A stretch of 64,000 bases of DNA from Fratercula arctica. Taxonomy: Eukaryota > Chordata > Aves > Charadriiformes > Alcidae. A program made the translations under genes and the position numbers. Shown in pieces: positions 43,708 through 55,782 of the stretch; the first letter of the stretch is position 1; each line of letters starts with the position of its first letter. Location of the stretch: NCBI GenBank assembly GCA_947846985.1, contig CANTUZ010000025.1, positions 4,028,100 through 4,092,099 of the forward strand, given 5' to 3'. Under the pieces are notes generated by a model, which did not search any database, had not been told where the DNA came from, and saw only the letters and a program-made list of their open reading frames with translations.

Positions 43708-45845
43708 AATCATAGAATCATTAGGGTTGGAAGGGACATTAAAGATCATCTAGTTCCAACCCCCCTGCCATGGGCAGGGACACCTCCCACTAGATCAGGT
43801 TGCTCAGAGCCCCATCCAGCCTGGCCTTAAAAACTTCCAGGGATGGGGCTTCCACCACCTCTCTGGGCAACCTGTTCCAGTGTCTCACCACCCTCATGGT
43901 GAAGAACTTCTTCCTAACGTCCAGTCTGAATCGACCCATCTCTAGTTTTAATCCATTCCCTCTAGTTCTACCATTACCCAACATCCTAAAAAGTCCCTCA
44001 CCAGCTTTCTTGTAGGCCCCCTTAAGATACTGGTAGGCCACTATAAGGTCTCCTCAGAGCCTTCTTTTCTCCGGACTGAACAACCGTCAGGCACGATTTA
44101 CCCTTGGTGAAGCCGTGTTGATTGTACCCAATCACCTCTTCGCTATTCTTCTGCCTCAGCAGTGCCTCCAGGAGGATCTGCTCCATAATCTTACCAGGCA
44201 CGGAGGTGAGACTGACTGGCCTATAGTTCCCTGGTTCCTCCTTCTTTCCCTTTTTGAAAATGGGGATTATGTTTCCCCTTTTCCAGTCAGTGGGGACCTC
44301 ACCAGACTGCCATGACTTTTGGAACATAATAGAGAGCGGTTTAGCAACCTCATCCACCAGTTCCTTCAGTACCCATGGGTGTATCCCATCGGGTCCCATG
44401 GACTTGTTCACTTTCAGGTTCATCAGATGGTCACGAACCTGAGCTTCACTTACGATGGGCAGTTCTGTCCAACCCCTGCCATTGTCTTCTGTGACTCCGG
44501 GAGTGTAGCTGGAGCCCTTGCCAGTGAAGACTGAGAAAAAGAAGTCATTGAGAACCTCGGCCTTCTCCATATCACTTGTCACCAGCTCCCCCGTTTCCTT
44601 TCTGAGGGGGCCCACACCCTCCCTAGTCTTCTTCTTGCCATTAATGTACCTATAGAAATTTTTGCCGTTTCCCTTGATCTCCTTGGCTAGATTTAATTCT
44701 AACTGAGCTTTAGCTTTTCTCACCAGGTCTCTTGCTGCTCAGACAGCTTCCTTATATGCCCCCCATTCCAGCTGTCCTTTCTTCCACTCCTTATAAAGTT
44801 TCTTTTTGTGTGACAGTGTGTCCAGGAGCTCCCTGTTCATCCAGGCAGGTCTCCTAGCATTCTTTCCTGCCTTCCTCTTTGTCGATATAGTTTGGTCCTG
44901 GACACGGAGAAGGTGATCCTTGAATACTGACCAGCTGTCCTGGGCCCCCCTTCCCTCTAGAGCTGTGTCCCACGGCACTTTGGCCAGCAGATCCCTGAAG
45001 CGATCAAAGTCTGCGTGCCTAAAGTCCAGGGTCGTAAGCTTGGAATACATCCTCCTAGTTGCCCTGAGGATCTTAAATTCTATCGCTTCGTGGTCACTGC
45101 AGCCAAGGTTATCCCTGAGCCTCATGTTGGTCACCAGCCCTTCCCTGTTGGTGAGAACAAGGTCCAGCATAGCACCTTTTCTTGTTGGTTCCTCTACCAT
45201 TTGGAGGAGGAAGCTGTCATCAATGCATTCCAGGAACATCCTGGATTGCTGGTGCCTTGCTGTGTTGTCCCTCCAGCAGATGTCAGGGTGGTTGAAATCC
45301 CCTACGAGGACCAGGGCCTGTGAACATGAAGCCACTTCTGTCTGCCTATGGAGGGCCTCATCTACTTGGCTCTGCTGGTCAGGTGGCCTGTAGCAGACCC
45401 CACTGTAACATCGCCTTCCCCTATCTTCCCTTTAATCTTAACCCATACACTCTCAAACAGCTCATCGTCCTTCCCCATGTGGAGTTCCATTGATTCTAGC
45501 TGGTCACTGATGTAGAGGGCAACACCTCCTCCCCTCCTACCCTGCCTGTCCTTCCTAAAGAGCTTGTATCCGTCTATCCCTACATTCCAGTCATGGGAAT
45601 CATCCCACCAAGTTTCAGTAATGGCCACTATGTCATGGCTTTCCAGCAGCATAGTGGCCCTTAATTCATCCTGTTTATTGCCCAAGCTGCGTGCATTCGC
45701 ATAGAGGCACTTCAGCTGGGCTGGCCGTGTCACCCTCTTGCGCGGTGCGTCATCTCCAGCTTGCCTTAGGGCAACAAGTTGGGAGCCCTTACTAGGACTC
45801 CATCCCTCTGCCCCTGATGTACTGCCCCACTGTTTGTCACAGGCG
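43708..45845 (-). mobile_element. CR1 copy with an internal RT deletion
   Basis: 3' terminus at 43709 (reverse complement of a CTATGATTC tail), C-terminal ORF2 segment to about 44090, then a direct jump to the start of the RT domain, the linker, and the endonuclease up to 45845, where LTR sequence begins. Confidence 0.92.
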
Positions 45846-45859
45846 AGCATATTGTGCAA
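43790..45859 (-). pseudogene. CR1 ORF2, RT core deleted
   Basis: Endonuclease blocks at 45859-45362 (LKCLYANARSLGNKQDELRA, ITETWWDDSHDW, RQGRRGGGVALY) and 45335-44739 (VLVGDFNHPDICW, LLDLVLTNREGLV, GCSDHEAIEF with the catalytic His). Linker and RT start at 44723-44100 ([47 protein letters not shown]), then sequence jumps straight to the [14 protein letters not shown] region and C-terminal segment (44041-43790). No palm motifs (FADD) remain, so it cannot be active. The last residues at 45846-45859 are read from the adjoining LTR. Confidence 0.9.
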
Positions 45860-46380
45860 ACACTGTTCGCTCCCAGAGTGATAAGACCTGATTGTTTCTA
45901 ATTTATGCCAAGGAATGGTATGCAGAGAAGCTCTTGCTTATACTTATTGCTATAACAGCCAAGGTCAGCTAACTTTGTTGTTTCCCCATTGGAGGGTCGG
46001 AAGGAGAAAAAGCATAGAGGGGTCACACCTGTGGGGAGGAGCAGACAGGACAGGTGACCCAAAACTGACCAACAGGGTATTCCAACCCATCTGCCTCATG
46101 CTCAGAATAAAAGCTGAGGGATCAAAGGGTCAGCTCCTTTTCCTTCAATGGCCGGTGTCTGAGGAGGACTCTGTCTGTTTGTCTGCCTTTGATCCCTATC
46201 CGTGCGTTCCTGACTCCAGATCCAGAATCCAGTTCCAGTCCATCGCTGACTCCAGTCTGGGACTTCCCCAGTGCCTGCCGGTGACATGACCGTCATCCTG
46301 GAAGCTTAATACGGTTTTGTATATATTGTATCTATTTCATTATTTCCTTTTTATTTTATGATTAATATTTCATTAAAGTA
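45846..46380 (+). mobile_element. LTR family B, left part (split by a full-length CR1)
   Basis: Matches 54320-55640 without its nested insertion (AGCATATTGTGCA, AAGGTCAGCTAAC, AGAATAAAAGCTGAGGGATC as the TATA region). About 95 bp of the 5' end are missing next to CR1. The LTR is interrupted at 46380 and continues at 51048 or 51055. Confidence 0.88.
46374..46380. repeat. 7-bp target duplication TAAAGTA, left (full-length CR1)
   Basis: TAAAGTA occurs at both ends of the CR1 at 46381-51047. In the interrupted LTR the sequence should appear once. Confidence 0.75.
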
Positions 46381-46477
46381 GAATCATAGAATGTGTTGGG
46401 TTGGAAGGGACCTTTAAAGGTCATCTAGTCCAACCCCCCTGCAGTAAGCAGGGACATCTTCAACTAGATCAGATTGC

Positions 46478-49140
46478 TCAGAGCCTCATCAAGCCTGGCC
46501 TTGAATGCCTCCAGGGATAGGGCCTCCACCACCTCTCTGGGCAACCTTTCCAGTGTCTCAGCACCCTCATTATAAAGAACTTCTTCCTAATGTCTAATCT
46601 AAACCTACCCTGCTCTAGTTTAAAACCATTGCCCCTCATCCTATCCCTACATGCCCTTGCAAACAGCCCCTCCCCAGCTTTCTTGTAGGCCCCCTTTAGG
46701 TACTGGAAGGCCACTATAAGGTCTCCCTGGAGCCTTCTCTTCTCCAGGCTGAACAGCCCCAACTCTCTCAGCCTGTCCTCATAGGAGTGGCCCTCCTCTG
46801 GACCCACTCCAACAGGTCCATGTCCTTCTTGTGCTGAGGGCTCCAGAGCTGGACACAGTACTCCAGGTGGGGTCTCACGAGAGCAGAGTAGAGGGGGAGA
46901 ATCACCTCTCTCGATCTGCTGGCCACAGTTCTTTTGATGCAGCCCAGGATGTGATTGGCCTTCTGGGCTGCAAGCGCACATTGTTGGCTCATGTTGAGCT
47001 TCTCATCCACCAGTACCTCCAAGTCCTTTTCCACAGGGCTGCTCTCTATCACATCATCCCCCAGCCTGTATTGATAATGAGGATTTTCCTGACCCAAGTG
47101 GAGGACCTTGCATTTGGCCTTGTTGAACTTCATGAGGTTTGCTCAGGCCCGCCACTCTAGCTCATCCAGGTGCCTCTGGATGACATCCCATCCCTCTAGC
47201 ATGTCAACCGCACCACTCAGCTTGGTGTCATGTGCAAACTTGCTGAGGGTACACTGGATCCCACTGTCTAAATCATTGATGAAGATATTGAACAACACCA
47301 GTCCCAGTACGGATCCCTGAGGGACACCACTTGTCACCCCTCTCCATCTGGACATCGAGCCATTGACCACCACCCTCTGGATGCGACCATCCAGCCAGTT
47401 CCTTATCCACCAAACAGTCCACCCATCAAACCCGTATCTTTCCAACTTAGAGAGAAGGATGTTGGGGGGGGGCGTGTCAAAGGCCTTGCAGAAGTCCAGG
47501 TAGATGACATCCATTGCGCTCTCCTTGTCCACTGATGCAGTCACTCCATTGTAGAAGGCCACTAGGTCGGCCAGGCAGGACTTGCCCTTGGTGAACCCAT
47601 GCTGGCTGTCTCGAATCACCTCCCTGTCCTCCATGTGCCTTAGCATAGCTCCTAGGAGGATCTGTTCCATGATCTTCCCAGGCACAGAGGTGAGGCTGAC
47701 AGGGCAGTAGTTCCCAGGGTCCTCCTTTCTACCCTTTTTAAAAAAATGGGTGTAATGTTTCCCTTTTTCCAGTCACCAGGGACATCACCTGATTGCCACG
47801 ACTTTTCAAATATCATGGAGAGTGGCTTGGCAACTACATCAGCCAATTCCCTCAGGACTCTGGGATGCATCTCATCAGGTTCCATGGACTTGTGTATATT
47901 CAGATTCCTCAGGTGGTCACGAACATTGTCTTCGCCTTGTCTGCTGTGCCTTGGCCTTCCTGACCTCATCCCTATATTCTTCCCAGGACACCTGATCCTG
48001 CTGGAACTGCCTGTGCAGTTCCTTCTTGCCTTTTAGCTTGACCAGCAGGTCCCAGCTCAGCCATGCTGGTCTCTTCCCTTTCTTGCTTGATTTCTTACAC
48101 CTGGGGATCGAGAGAGCTCTTGTGCTCTATGGAAAGCATCCTTGCAGATCTGCCACCTCTGTTCTGCCCCCTTGTCCCTGAGGACCATTTCCCAGGGGGT
48201 CCTATTGACTAACTCCTTGAAGAGCTGGAAGTTTGCTTTCCTAAAATTCAGGGTCCTGACTAGGCTCCTTGTCTGGCACGTATCCCTCAGGACTGTGAAC
48301 TCCACCAGTGCGTGGTCACTGCAGCCCAGGCTGCCTCCAATCTTGACATCCCCAATGAGCTCACTTGCATTGGTGACTATGAGGTCCAGTATGGCATCCC
48401 CTTGGGTAGGGCTGTCTATTTCCTGCCTTAGGAAGTTATCGTCGAGGCACTCCAGGAACCTCCTGGATTGTCTGCAGCTTGCCGTGTTACTTTTCCAGCA
48501 GATGTCGGGGTGGTTGAAATCCCCCAGCAGGATGAGAGCCTTCAAGCACGATGCCTCCTGTAGCTGGAGGAAGAAGGCTTCATCAGTAGGTTACCCTTGA
48601 TCAGGCGGCCTGTAGTAGACACCAACCACAAGGTTCCCCATGTTGCATTGGTCTCTAATTCTTACCCATAAGCTTTCGACTTCCTCACGGCTATTCTTTA
48701 GGGCCATTTCTTCACACTCTATCCATTCCTTAACATAGAGGGCAACACCTCCACCCCTCCTTCCTCGCCTGTCCCTTCTGAAAAGCCTGTAGCCATCGAT
48801 AGCCACGTTCCAGTCATAGGATTTGTCCCACCAGGTTTCGGAAATGGCCACTATGTCATAGCTTTCCAGCATCATGGTAGCTTCCAACTCCTCCTGTTTG
48901 TTGCCCATGCTGTGTGCATTCATGTAGAGGCACTTCAGCTGGGCTGTTGGCTGTGTCACCTTCTTGGAGGAGCACCCCTTGGGGTGTTTCACGGGTGTTT
49001 CCCTGTTAACTCCGACTACATCACAAGCCCCTGTCTCATATCCATAAGACTTTGACTGTGATGCAGCATCCCCAGCATGCCTCAGGGGCCTTACTAGTGC
49101 CCCATCCCTCTAACCCTGATGTCATGTCCCACAGCTTGTC
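46478..49140 (-). pseudogene. ORF2 of the full-length CR1 (endonuclease and RT, broken)
   Basis: Endonuclease 48992-48591 (LKCLYMNAHSMGNKQEELEA, ISETWWDKSYDW, RRGRRGGGVALYVKEW) and 48545-48057 (ILLGDFNHPDICW, GCSDHALVEF). Linker about 48050-47970. RT 47969-47143 ([55 protein letters not shown], then FAHD instead of FADD near 47240). C-terminal part 47133-46478. Several frameshifts (around 48590, 48050, 47700, 47140, 46800) prevent a product. Confidence 0.92.
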
Positions 49141-49181
49141 ACAGACAAGCCTGATATTATTATTCCCCTCCTCCTTCACAC

Positions 49182-50375
49182 CTAGTTTAAAGCCCTGTCC
49201 ATCAGCCCTGCAATCTCTTGGGCAAAGACCCTCTTCCCCCTTTGAGAAAGGTGTTTCCCATTTGACACCAGCAAGCCCAGTGCCATGTAGGCGATCTCAT
49301 CAAAAAACCCAAAGTTGTGGTGGCAACACCAGCCACGGAGCCATGTATTAATAGACTGGATCCATCTGTTCCTTCCAGTGTCATTGCCTGCAACCGGAAG
49401 GAGTGAGGAGAAAATAACCTGTGCCCAAGACTCCTTTACCAACCTTCCCAAGGCCCTGAAGTCCCCTTTGATTGTTTTCGGACTACAAGTTGTGGCTTCC
49501 TCTCCACCTACATGGAAAATCAGTAATGGGTAATAGTCCAAGGACTGTATCAAGCTAGGGAGTTTCCTAGTTATGTCCTTAACCCGGGCTCCAGGAAGAC
49601 AGCAGACTTCCCTATGAGGAGGGTCTACCTGGCATATTGGACCCTCTGTTCCCCTCAGGAGGGAGTCACCAATGACTACAACCTTTCTTTTCTTCCTTGT
49701 GGGTGTGGTGATGATACAGGCGGTACGCCTTTCTGACTGTGGAGATGTCTCTAGTGTAGATTGCCCATCATCCACATCCTCATTTGACTGGCCTTCCTCA
49801 ACCAGAACCTCATACCTGTTGTTCAGAGGTACCGGGGGGGGGCAAGGGGGGCAAGGAGGGAGTTCGCCCGCTGCCCCGACTGTGAACTCGCCTCCATTCA
49901 CTCCCTTCATTTAGGCTTCTGCCTGACAGGGGCAGGGTACAGGGGCCCCTTGATCTTGGTTACTTTCTGCTAGGTGCTCCCATTTCTGTTTCAAGGAGGG
50001 CAGAGCCTGGCTCCACCAGTCTATTTCTTCTTCAGCCTCCCTAATGCTCCTTAACCTTTCGACTTCCTCTCGCAGCTCTGCCACCAGGCTGAGCAGATCA
50101 TTTACCTGTTCACAACGCACACAGCAGTTCTCATAACTGCCACCCATTTCCAGTGAAAGGCTCTGGCACTCCCTGCAGCCTGTGACCTGGACAGCTGTAT
50201 GTTTCTGTGGGAGCTCTGTCTGGGTTCCCACATCCATTCTGGCTACGGTTGAGAGCATGACCTTCTGCTGGGTGGAGACCATAGTTAAGCTCCTTCCAAG
50301 AGGGTAATGACCACCAACAGGACTCACCTGTTGAGCTGGCAGAGCTTCAGTTCCTTCTTGCATGCCCTTCCCCAC
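49182..50375 (-). pseudogene. ORF1 of the full-length CR1: CxxC motifs, coiled coil, GDSL hydrolase; one stop
   Basis: One continuous frame of about 398 codons interrupted by a single TAA between 49911 and 49913. N-terminal part (50375-49911): CRECQSL and CVRCEQ form paired CxxC motifs suggestive of a zinc-binding unit, followed by a heptad-rich VNDLLSLVAELREEVERLRS. C-terminal part (49910-49182): VVVIGDSLLRG (GDSL block I), REVCCLPGARVKDITRKLPS, YYPLLIFHVGGEE, SINTWLRGWCCHHNFGF, ending LMDRALN-stop. CR1 ORF1 acts as an RNA-binding partner of ORF2 in retrotransposition; the esterase activity has an unclear role. This is the clearest ORF1 in the window. Confidence 0.9.
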
Positions 50376-51047
50376 ATCCTGCTACACCCCACACTGCTTG
50401 CCCATCCTGTGCCCAGTGAGCTCCCTGAGGCTTCTTTTAAGGGCATGGTCACCATTACCCTGGCAACATCCACCCCTCATCAGCATCTCTCTCAAGAGCT
50501 GTCAGCTCCGGATTGGTCTCTCCACTCCCCTGATGTCTGCCTCCCTGTCTCAGGAAAACCTCGGGAAACCCCCCTGTACACCAAGATCTGCTGGTCAGTT
50601 CCAGCCAGGCAGGTTTCCTGGGTGAGTTAGCAGTCTTTCAGTGCTCTCCTGTGCAAAATGCCATGCAAACTACTGTACCCTGACTGTCGTGCTATACCCT
50701 GTTTGCCTGACCAAGGAGCCTGCCCTTGTCATGGTGCTCCCAGGTGATGTCCTGGGTGATACCCACTTGCTGCTTGCTTACTCAGTGACTCCCAAAAGGC
50801 TTCTTTTATGAGGGGGGAGTGGTCCCAGCAAATACACATTGTTTAGATCCGCCGCTGGTGGTGCTGGCTCCGCCCACACCTCCTCAGCAACCCAACCATA
50901 AGCTACTGGTTTCCGGCACAGACTAGCCACTTTTCCCAGCTTCAAAAAGCCCCCAAAAGAGCCCCTTACCAGTCCTTTTTGACACAATTCCCTTCCCCAG
51001 TGCAGACTTACCTGCACTGGAGCTGGTCTCCTCAGCAAGTCAGGTAG
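50376..51047 (-). promoter_or_regulatory. CR1 5' UTR / internal promoter region
   Basis: About 670 bp, GC-richer than the flank, between the ORF1 start and the element's 5' end at the TAAAGTA repeat. CR1 5' UTRs carry the internal promoter; I do not identify individual elements. Confidence 0.65.
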
Positions 51048-51164
51048 TAAAGTAGTTTAGATCCTTCTAAACTCATAAATCTCTTTCTCTTCCTCCTCTT
51101 CTTAGAGAGATGTGGGGGAAAGCATCTGTCACTCAACAGTAGCCAGCCCAGCCCAAATCACAAG
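51048..51164 (+). mobile_element. LTR family B, right part
   Basis: 51048-51054 is the second TAAAGTA; 51055 onward reads GTTTAGATCCTTCTAAACTC, then GTGGGGGAAAGCATCTG, matching the 3' end of LTR B at 55660-55777. It completes the LTR begun at 45846. Confidence 0.85.
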
Positions 51165-51276
51165 ACCTCACAGAGATCCTGCACGCATCAAATTCAGCTC
51201 CTTTTCCTGCCTGATAGGATACAAAGCATTGTCTCCCAATAAGAGTCCTGATAATTAGTAGCTCAACGTCACAAAA
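51165..51276. other. Short spacer, nothing recognised
   Basis: About 110 bp between LTR B and the next CR1 3' terminus. Confidence 0.5.
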
Positions 51277-51327
51277 GAAAATCATAAAATCACTTTAGTT
51301 GGAAAAGACACACAAGATCATCAAGTC

Positions 51328-51887
51328 TATCCTAGTTTAGGACAAAACAGAGACAACTTTCTATTCGGTGAGAGAGGCTCTTGCCTATACTTGCTGTGGC
51401 AATCAGGGCCAGCTGACTTGGTGTTTTACCCCATGGAGCAGTTGCACCTGTGGGGAGGAGTGGCCAGGACAGGTGACCCAAACTGACCAATAGGGATTTC
51501 CATCCCATCTGCCATGCTCAGTATAAAAGCTGAGGGATCATGGTTGTTTTTTTTCTTGTAGTGGCTGGAGTCTGAGGAGGTCTGGAAGGGCATTTCATAC
51601 CAGTCCATGAACTTCTGAATCTATGTCCAGAAACCAGTTCCTATCTGTCACTGAGTTCAGTCTGGAACTTACCCACTGCCTGCTAGTGATATCTTCCTGG
51701 GAGCTTGATGTGTTTTTATATGTATATAGTATCTATTTCACTATTTCCTTTTATTTTATTATTAATATTTAATTTAATTAGTTTAGTTCCTTTTAAACTC
51801 ACAATTCTATTTTTTTCTCCTTGGAGCAAGAGGTGGGGGAGAGCATCTGTTATCTCACTGTTGGCCAATCTGGCCTAAACCATGACA
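51328..51887 (+). mobile_element. Solo LTR family B in the CR1 3' tail
   Basis: TATCCTAGTTTAGG (mutated TGTCCTGGTTTGAGG) to AAACCATGACA, with CAGTATAAAAGCTGAGGG as the TATA region at about 51518. The flanks AAGTC (51323-51327) and GAGTC (51888-51892) are a 5-bp duplication with one mismatch, and joining them restores the CR1 text CATCAAGTCCAACTGT. Confidence 0.85.
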
Positions 51888-52107
51888 GAGTCCAACTGTC
51901 AACCTAACGTTGCAAAGTCCTCCGCTAAACCATATCGCTAAGCACCATGTTCACAGATCTTTTAAATACTTCCAAGGATAGTAACCTATTTCCCTGGGCA
52001 GCTTGTTCCAGTGTTTGACAACCCTTTTGATGAAGAAATTTTTCATAAGGTATATCTAAAACTTTCCTGGCCCAACTTGAAGCCGTTTCCTCTTGTCCTA
52101 TTGCTTG

Positions 52108-54231
52108 TTACTTGAGAAAAGCAACACTCACCTTGCTACAACCTCCTTTCAGGTAGTTGTAGGGAGCAATGAGGTCTCCCCTCAGCTTCCTTTTCACCAG
52201 GCTAAACAATCCCAGCTCCCTCAGCTGCTCCTCATAAGACTTGTGCTCTAAACCCTTCACCAGCTTTGTTGCTCCTCTTTGGACATGCTCTAGTATCTCA
52301 ACGTCTTGTAGTGAGGGGCCCAAAACTGGACACAGTACTTGAGGTGGGGCCTCACTAGTGCCGAGTACAGGGGGATGGTCACTTCCCTAGTCCTACTCAC
52401 CACACTGTTCCTGATACAGGCCAGGATGCTATTGGCCTTCTTGGCCACCTGGGCACACTGCTGGCTCATATTCAGCTGGCAGTCGACCAACACCCCCAGG
52501 TCCTTTTCTGCCAGGCAGCTCTCCAGTCATTCTTCCCCAAGCCTGTAGTGCTGCATGGGGCCGTTGTGACCCAAGTGCAGGACCCAGCACTTGGCCTTGT
52601 TGAACCTCATGCTCTTGGCCTTGGCCCATTGATCCAGCCTGTCCAGATCCCTCTGTAAAGCCTTTCTACCCTCAAGGAGATCGACACTCCCGCCCAACTT
52701 GCTGCTGTCTGCAAACTTACTGAGGGTGTACTTGATCCCCTTGTCCAGATCATTGATAAAGATATTAAACAGAACTGTATCCAATACTCAGCTCTGGGGA
52801 ATACCACTTGTGACTGGATGCCAACTGGATTTAACTCCATTCACCACCACTCTCTGGGCCCAGCCATCCAGCCAGTTTTTTTTACCCAGCGAAGAGTACA
52901 CCCATCCAAGCCATGGGCAGCCAGTTTCTCCAGGAGAATGCTGTGGGAAACCGTGACAAAGGCCTTACTAAAGTCTAGGTAGACAACATCCACAGCCTTT
53001 CCCTCATCCACTAAGGGGGTCACCTTGTCATAGAAGCAGATCAGGTTAGTCAAGCAGGACCTGCCTTTCATAAACCCATGCTGACTGGGCCTGATCACCT
53101 GGTTGTCCTTCATGTGCCATATGGTGGTGCTCAAGATGATCTGTTCCATAACCTTTTCAGGCACCAAGGTCAGACTGACAGGCCTGTAGTTCCCCAGATC
53201 CTTCTTCCGGCCCATCTTGTAGATGAGCATCACATTTGCTAGACGCCAGTCAACGGGGACCTCCCCGGTTAGCCAGGACTGCTGATAAATGATGGAAAGT
53301 GTCTCTGTGAGCAGTTCCACCAGCTCCCTCAGTACCCTCGGGTGGATCCCATCTGGCCCCAGAAACTTGTGCATGTCTAAGTGGTGTAGAAGGTCACTAA
53401 CCATCTCCCTTTGGATTATAGGGGGCTTCATTCTGCTCCATGTCTCTGTCTTCCAGCTCAGGGAGCTGGGTACCCCGAGAACAACTGGTCTTACTATTAA
53501 AGACTGAGGCAAAGGCGGCACTAAGTACCTCAGACTTTTTCTCATCCTTGGTCACTATGTTTCCCCCTGCATCCAATAAAGGATGGAGATTCTCCTTAGC
53601 CCTCCTTTTGTTGTTAATGCATTTATAGAAACATTTTTATTGTCTTTTACAGCAGTAGCCAGGTTAAATTCTAGTTGGGCTCTGGCCTTTCTAATTTTCT
53701 CCCTGCGTAACCTCATGACATCCTTGTAGTTCTCCTGAGTTGCCTGTCCCTTCTTCCAAAGGTCATAAAGTCTCTTTTTTTCCTGAGTTCCAGCCAAAGC
53801 TCTCTGTTCAGCCAGGCCAGTCTTCCCCGCCAGCTCGTTTTTCAGCACATAGGGACAGCCTGCTCCTGTGCCTTGAAGATTTCCTTCTTGAAGAATGTCC
53901 AGCCTTCCTGGACTCCTTTGCCCTTCCTGACTGCCTCCCAAGGGACTCTGTCAAGCAGGCCCCTAAACAGGCCAAAGCCTGTCCTCTGGAAGTCCAAGGT
54001 AGCAGTTCGGCTGACCCCCCTCCTTACTTCTCCAAGAATTGAAAACTCTATCATTTCATGATCGCCGTGCCCAAGACAGCCTCCAACCATCACATCACCC
54101 ACAAGTCCTTCTCTGTTTACAAACAGCAGGTCCAGCAGGGCTCCTTCCCTAGTCGGCTCCCTCACCAGCTGTGTCAGGAAGTTATCCCCAACACACTCCA
54201 GGAACCTCCTAGACTGTTCCCTCTCAGCTGT
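52108..54231 (-). pseudogene. ORF2 of the nested CR1, RT and endonuclease C-terminal part
   Basis: RT pieces: 53545-52841 ([70 protein letters not shown]) and 52784-52527 ([13 protein letters not shown], with FADSSKL in place of FADDTKL). C-terminal parts 52493-52108 ([35 protein letters not shown]). Linker 53941-53555; endonuclease end 54165-53842 (LLDLLFVNREGLVGDV, GHGDHEM). Interrupted at 54231 by LTR B. Frameshifts and catalytic loss exclude activity. Confidence 0.9.
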
Positions 54232-55777
54232 TGTCCTGGTTTGAGGTAAAAGCGAACCAATTTTCTGTCCAGTAAGTTTACTTTTTAGCTAAGCCTCTTC
54301 TAACTAACTAAACTCTCTGAAATTAACAGCATATTGTGCAGAGAACTGGTTGTTCTCAGGGTGATAAGACCTATGTTTATAGTTAATGCCAAGGAATGGT
54401 ACGCAGAGAGGGTCTTGCTTATACTTATTGCTATAACAACCAAGGTCAGCTAATTTCATTATTTGCCCTGTTGGAGTGTCGGAAGCAGAAAAAGCGTAGA
54501 GGGGTCGCACCTGTGGGGAGGAGCGGACGGGACAGGTGACCCAAAACTGACTGTGGAATTTGGATAATGAGGTGAAGTCTCTGTGCTCAAAGAGCAATAA
54601 GACTGGCTTTGCTATCTCTTGTGCAACCCAGGGGAGTGAAGGCTTGTCTGGCTATCACAGGATACATAAATAATTGGGTAGTCTTGGGGAGCCAGGACAG
54701 CCCTGCTTTTCATCAGCAGAGACAGTAAAATCAAGATAACAGAGACTTAGTGTAGCTCTTTGTTTCCTTGAGAGGCTCCCGTGCCCGGTAATTGACCTTT
54801 GCCTCATTACCTGTGAAATGCATATTAAAGTTGACACCCCTGTATATGCTAATGAAGATTTTAGAGATCATGCTAAACATATATGACTATAGCACTCTTT
54901 TCTCCACCCAAATCATACTACACGTCACCTAGGGGAGGGAAACCTCATAATTTTGGGGATAAAAGGATGGAGAAAATGACTGTTAAATTGGGAGAGAAGA
55001 AACTTGATATCTGACGGACCAGTCGATGGGCTGTGTTCTTTTCCTCCACCCCAGGCAGGGACACCTTTCTGGGTAAGCGTTGGACCTTTCACCCTCTGGT
55101 GACTGTTACCCCGGGTTGTTGTACTATCGTTATTTTTGCTAGCAATATTAGCCTTAATTAATTAGTGCTATTGTAGTTAGTGAATTTATCAACGGCAATC
55201 TTGAATCTGCGACTGTCGTTCTCAATAAAATAACTGATTTCGATTATTTGTGAATCTGATTCAGTGAAAGTCCTTTGGTGGGACTCTGATAGTAAATCAG
55301 TGAAAGTCCTGGGACTCTGACAGACAAATATCGAAACTACAGTCCTTTTAACGTGACACTGACCAACAGGGTATTCCATCCCATCTGCCTCATGCTCAGT
55401 ATAAAAGCTGAGGGATCAAAGGGTCAGCCCTCTTTCTTCAATGGTCGGCGTCCGAGGAGGACTCTGTCTGTCTGATCCGTGCGTTCCTGACTCCAGATAC
55501 AGAATCCAGTTCCCATCTGTTGCTGACTCCAGTCTGGGACTTTCCCGGTGCCTGCTGGTGACATGATTGTCATCCTGGGAGCTTGATACAGTTCTGTATA
55601 TATTGCATATATTTCATTATTTTTTATATTATTATTTTATTAATTTATTAATTTTTTCATTAGTTTAGTTTTTTCTGAACTCATAAGTCTCTCTCTCTTC
55701 TTCCTCTCCTTGGAGAGAGAGGTGGGGGAGAGCATCTGGCATTCGTCTCAGTGGCCAGTCCATCCCAAACCATGACA
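54232..55777 (+). mobile_element. Solo LTR family B, itself interrupted by LTR D
   Basis: TGTCCTGGTTTGAGGTAAAA to AAACCATGACA. Without the nested LTR D it is about 735 bp. The TATA box TATAAAA is at 55400-55406. The flanks GCTGT (54227-54231) and TCTGT (55778-55782) are a 5-bp duplication with one mismatch; joining them restores the CR1 endonuclease sequence. Confidence 0.92.
54552..55358 (+). mobile_element. Solo LTR family D nested in LTR B
   Basis: 807 bp, TGTGGAATTTGG to TTTTAACGTGACA, flanked by exact 5-bp duplications CTGAC (54547-54551 and 55359-55363). A GATAAAAGG TATA-like box lies near 54958 and TCAATAAAATAAC at about 55223. Two AGTGAAAGTCCT(TT) units near the end. Related in U3 to the LTR at 3115-3990. 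Confidence 0.93.
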
Positions 55778-55782
55778 TCTGT

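Larger units (their letters stand above)
46381..51047 (-). mobile_element. Full-length CR1 (about 4.67 kb) inside an LTR
   Basis: Minus strand: a GC-rich 5' UTR (51047-50376), ORF1 (50375-49182), ORF2 (48992 to about 46480), 3' terminus at 46381. The flanking LTR halves join cleanly when the element is removed, and the TAAAGTA direct repeats bracket it. It is the only CR1 here for which both ends are demonstrable. Confidence 0.93.
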
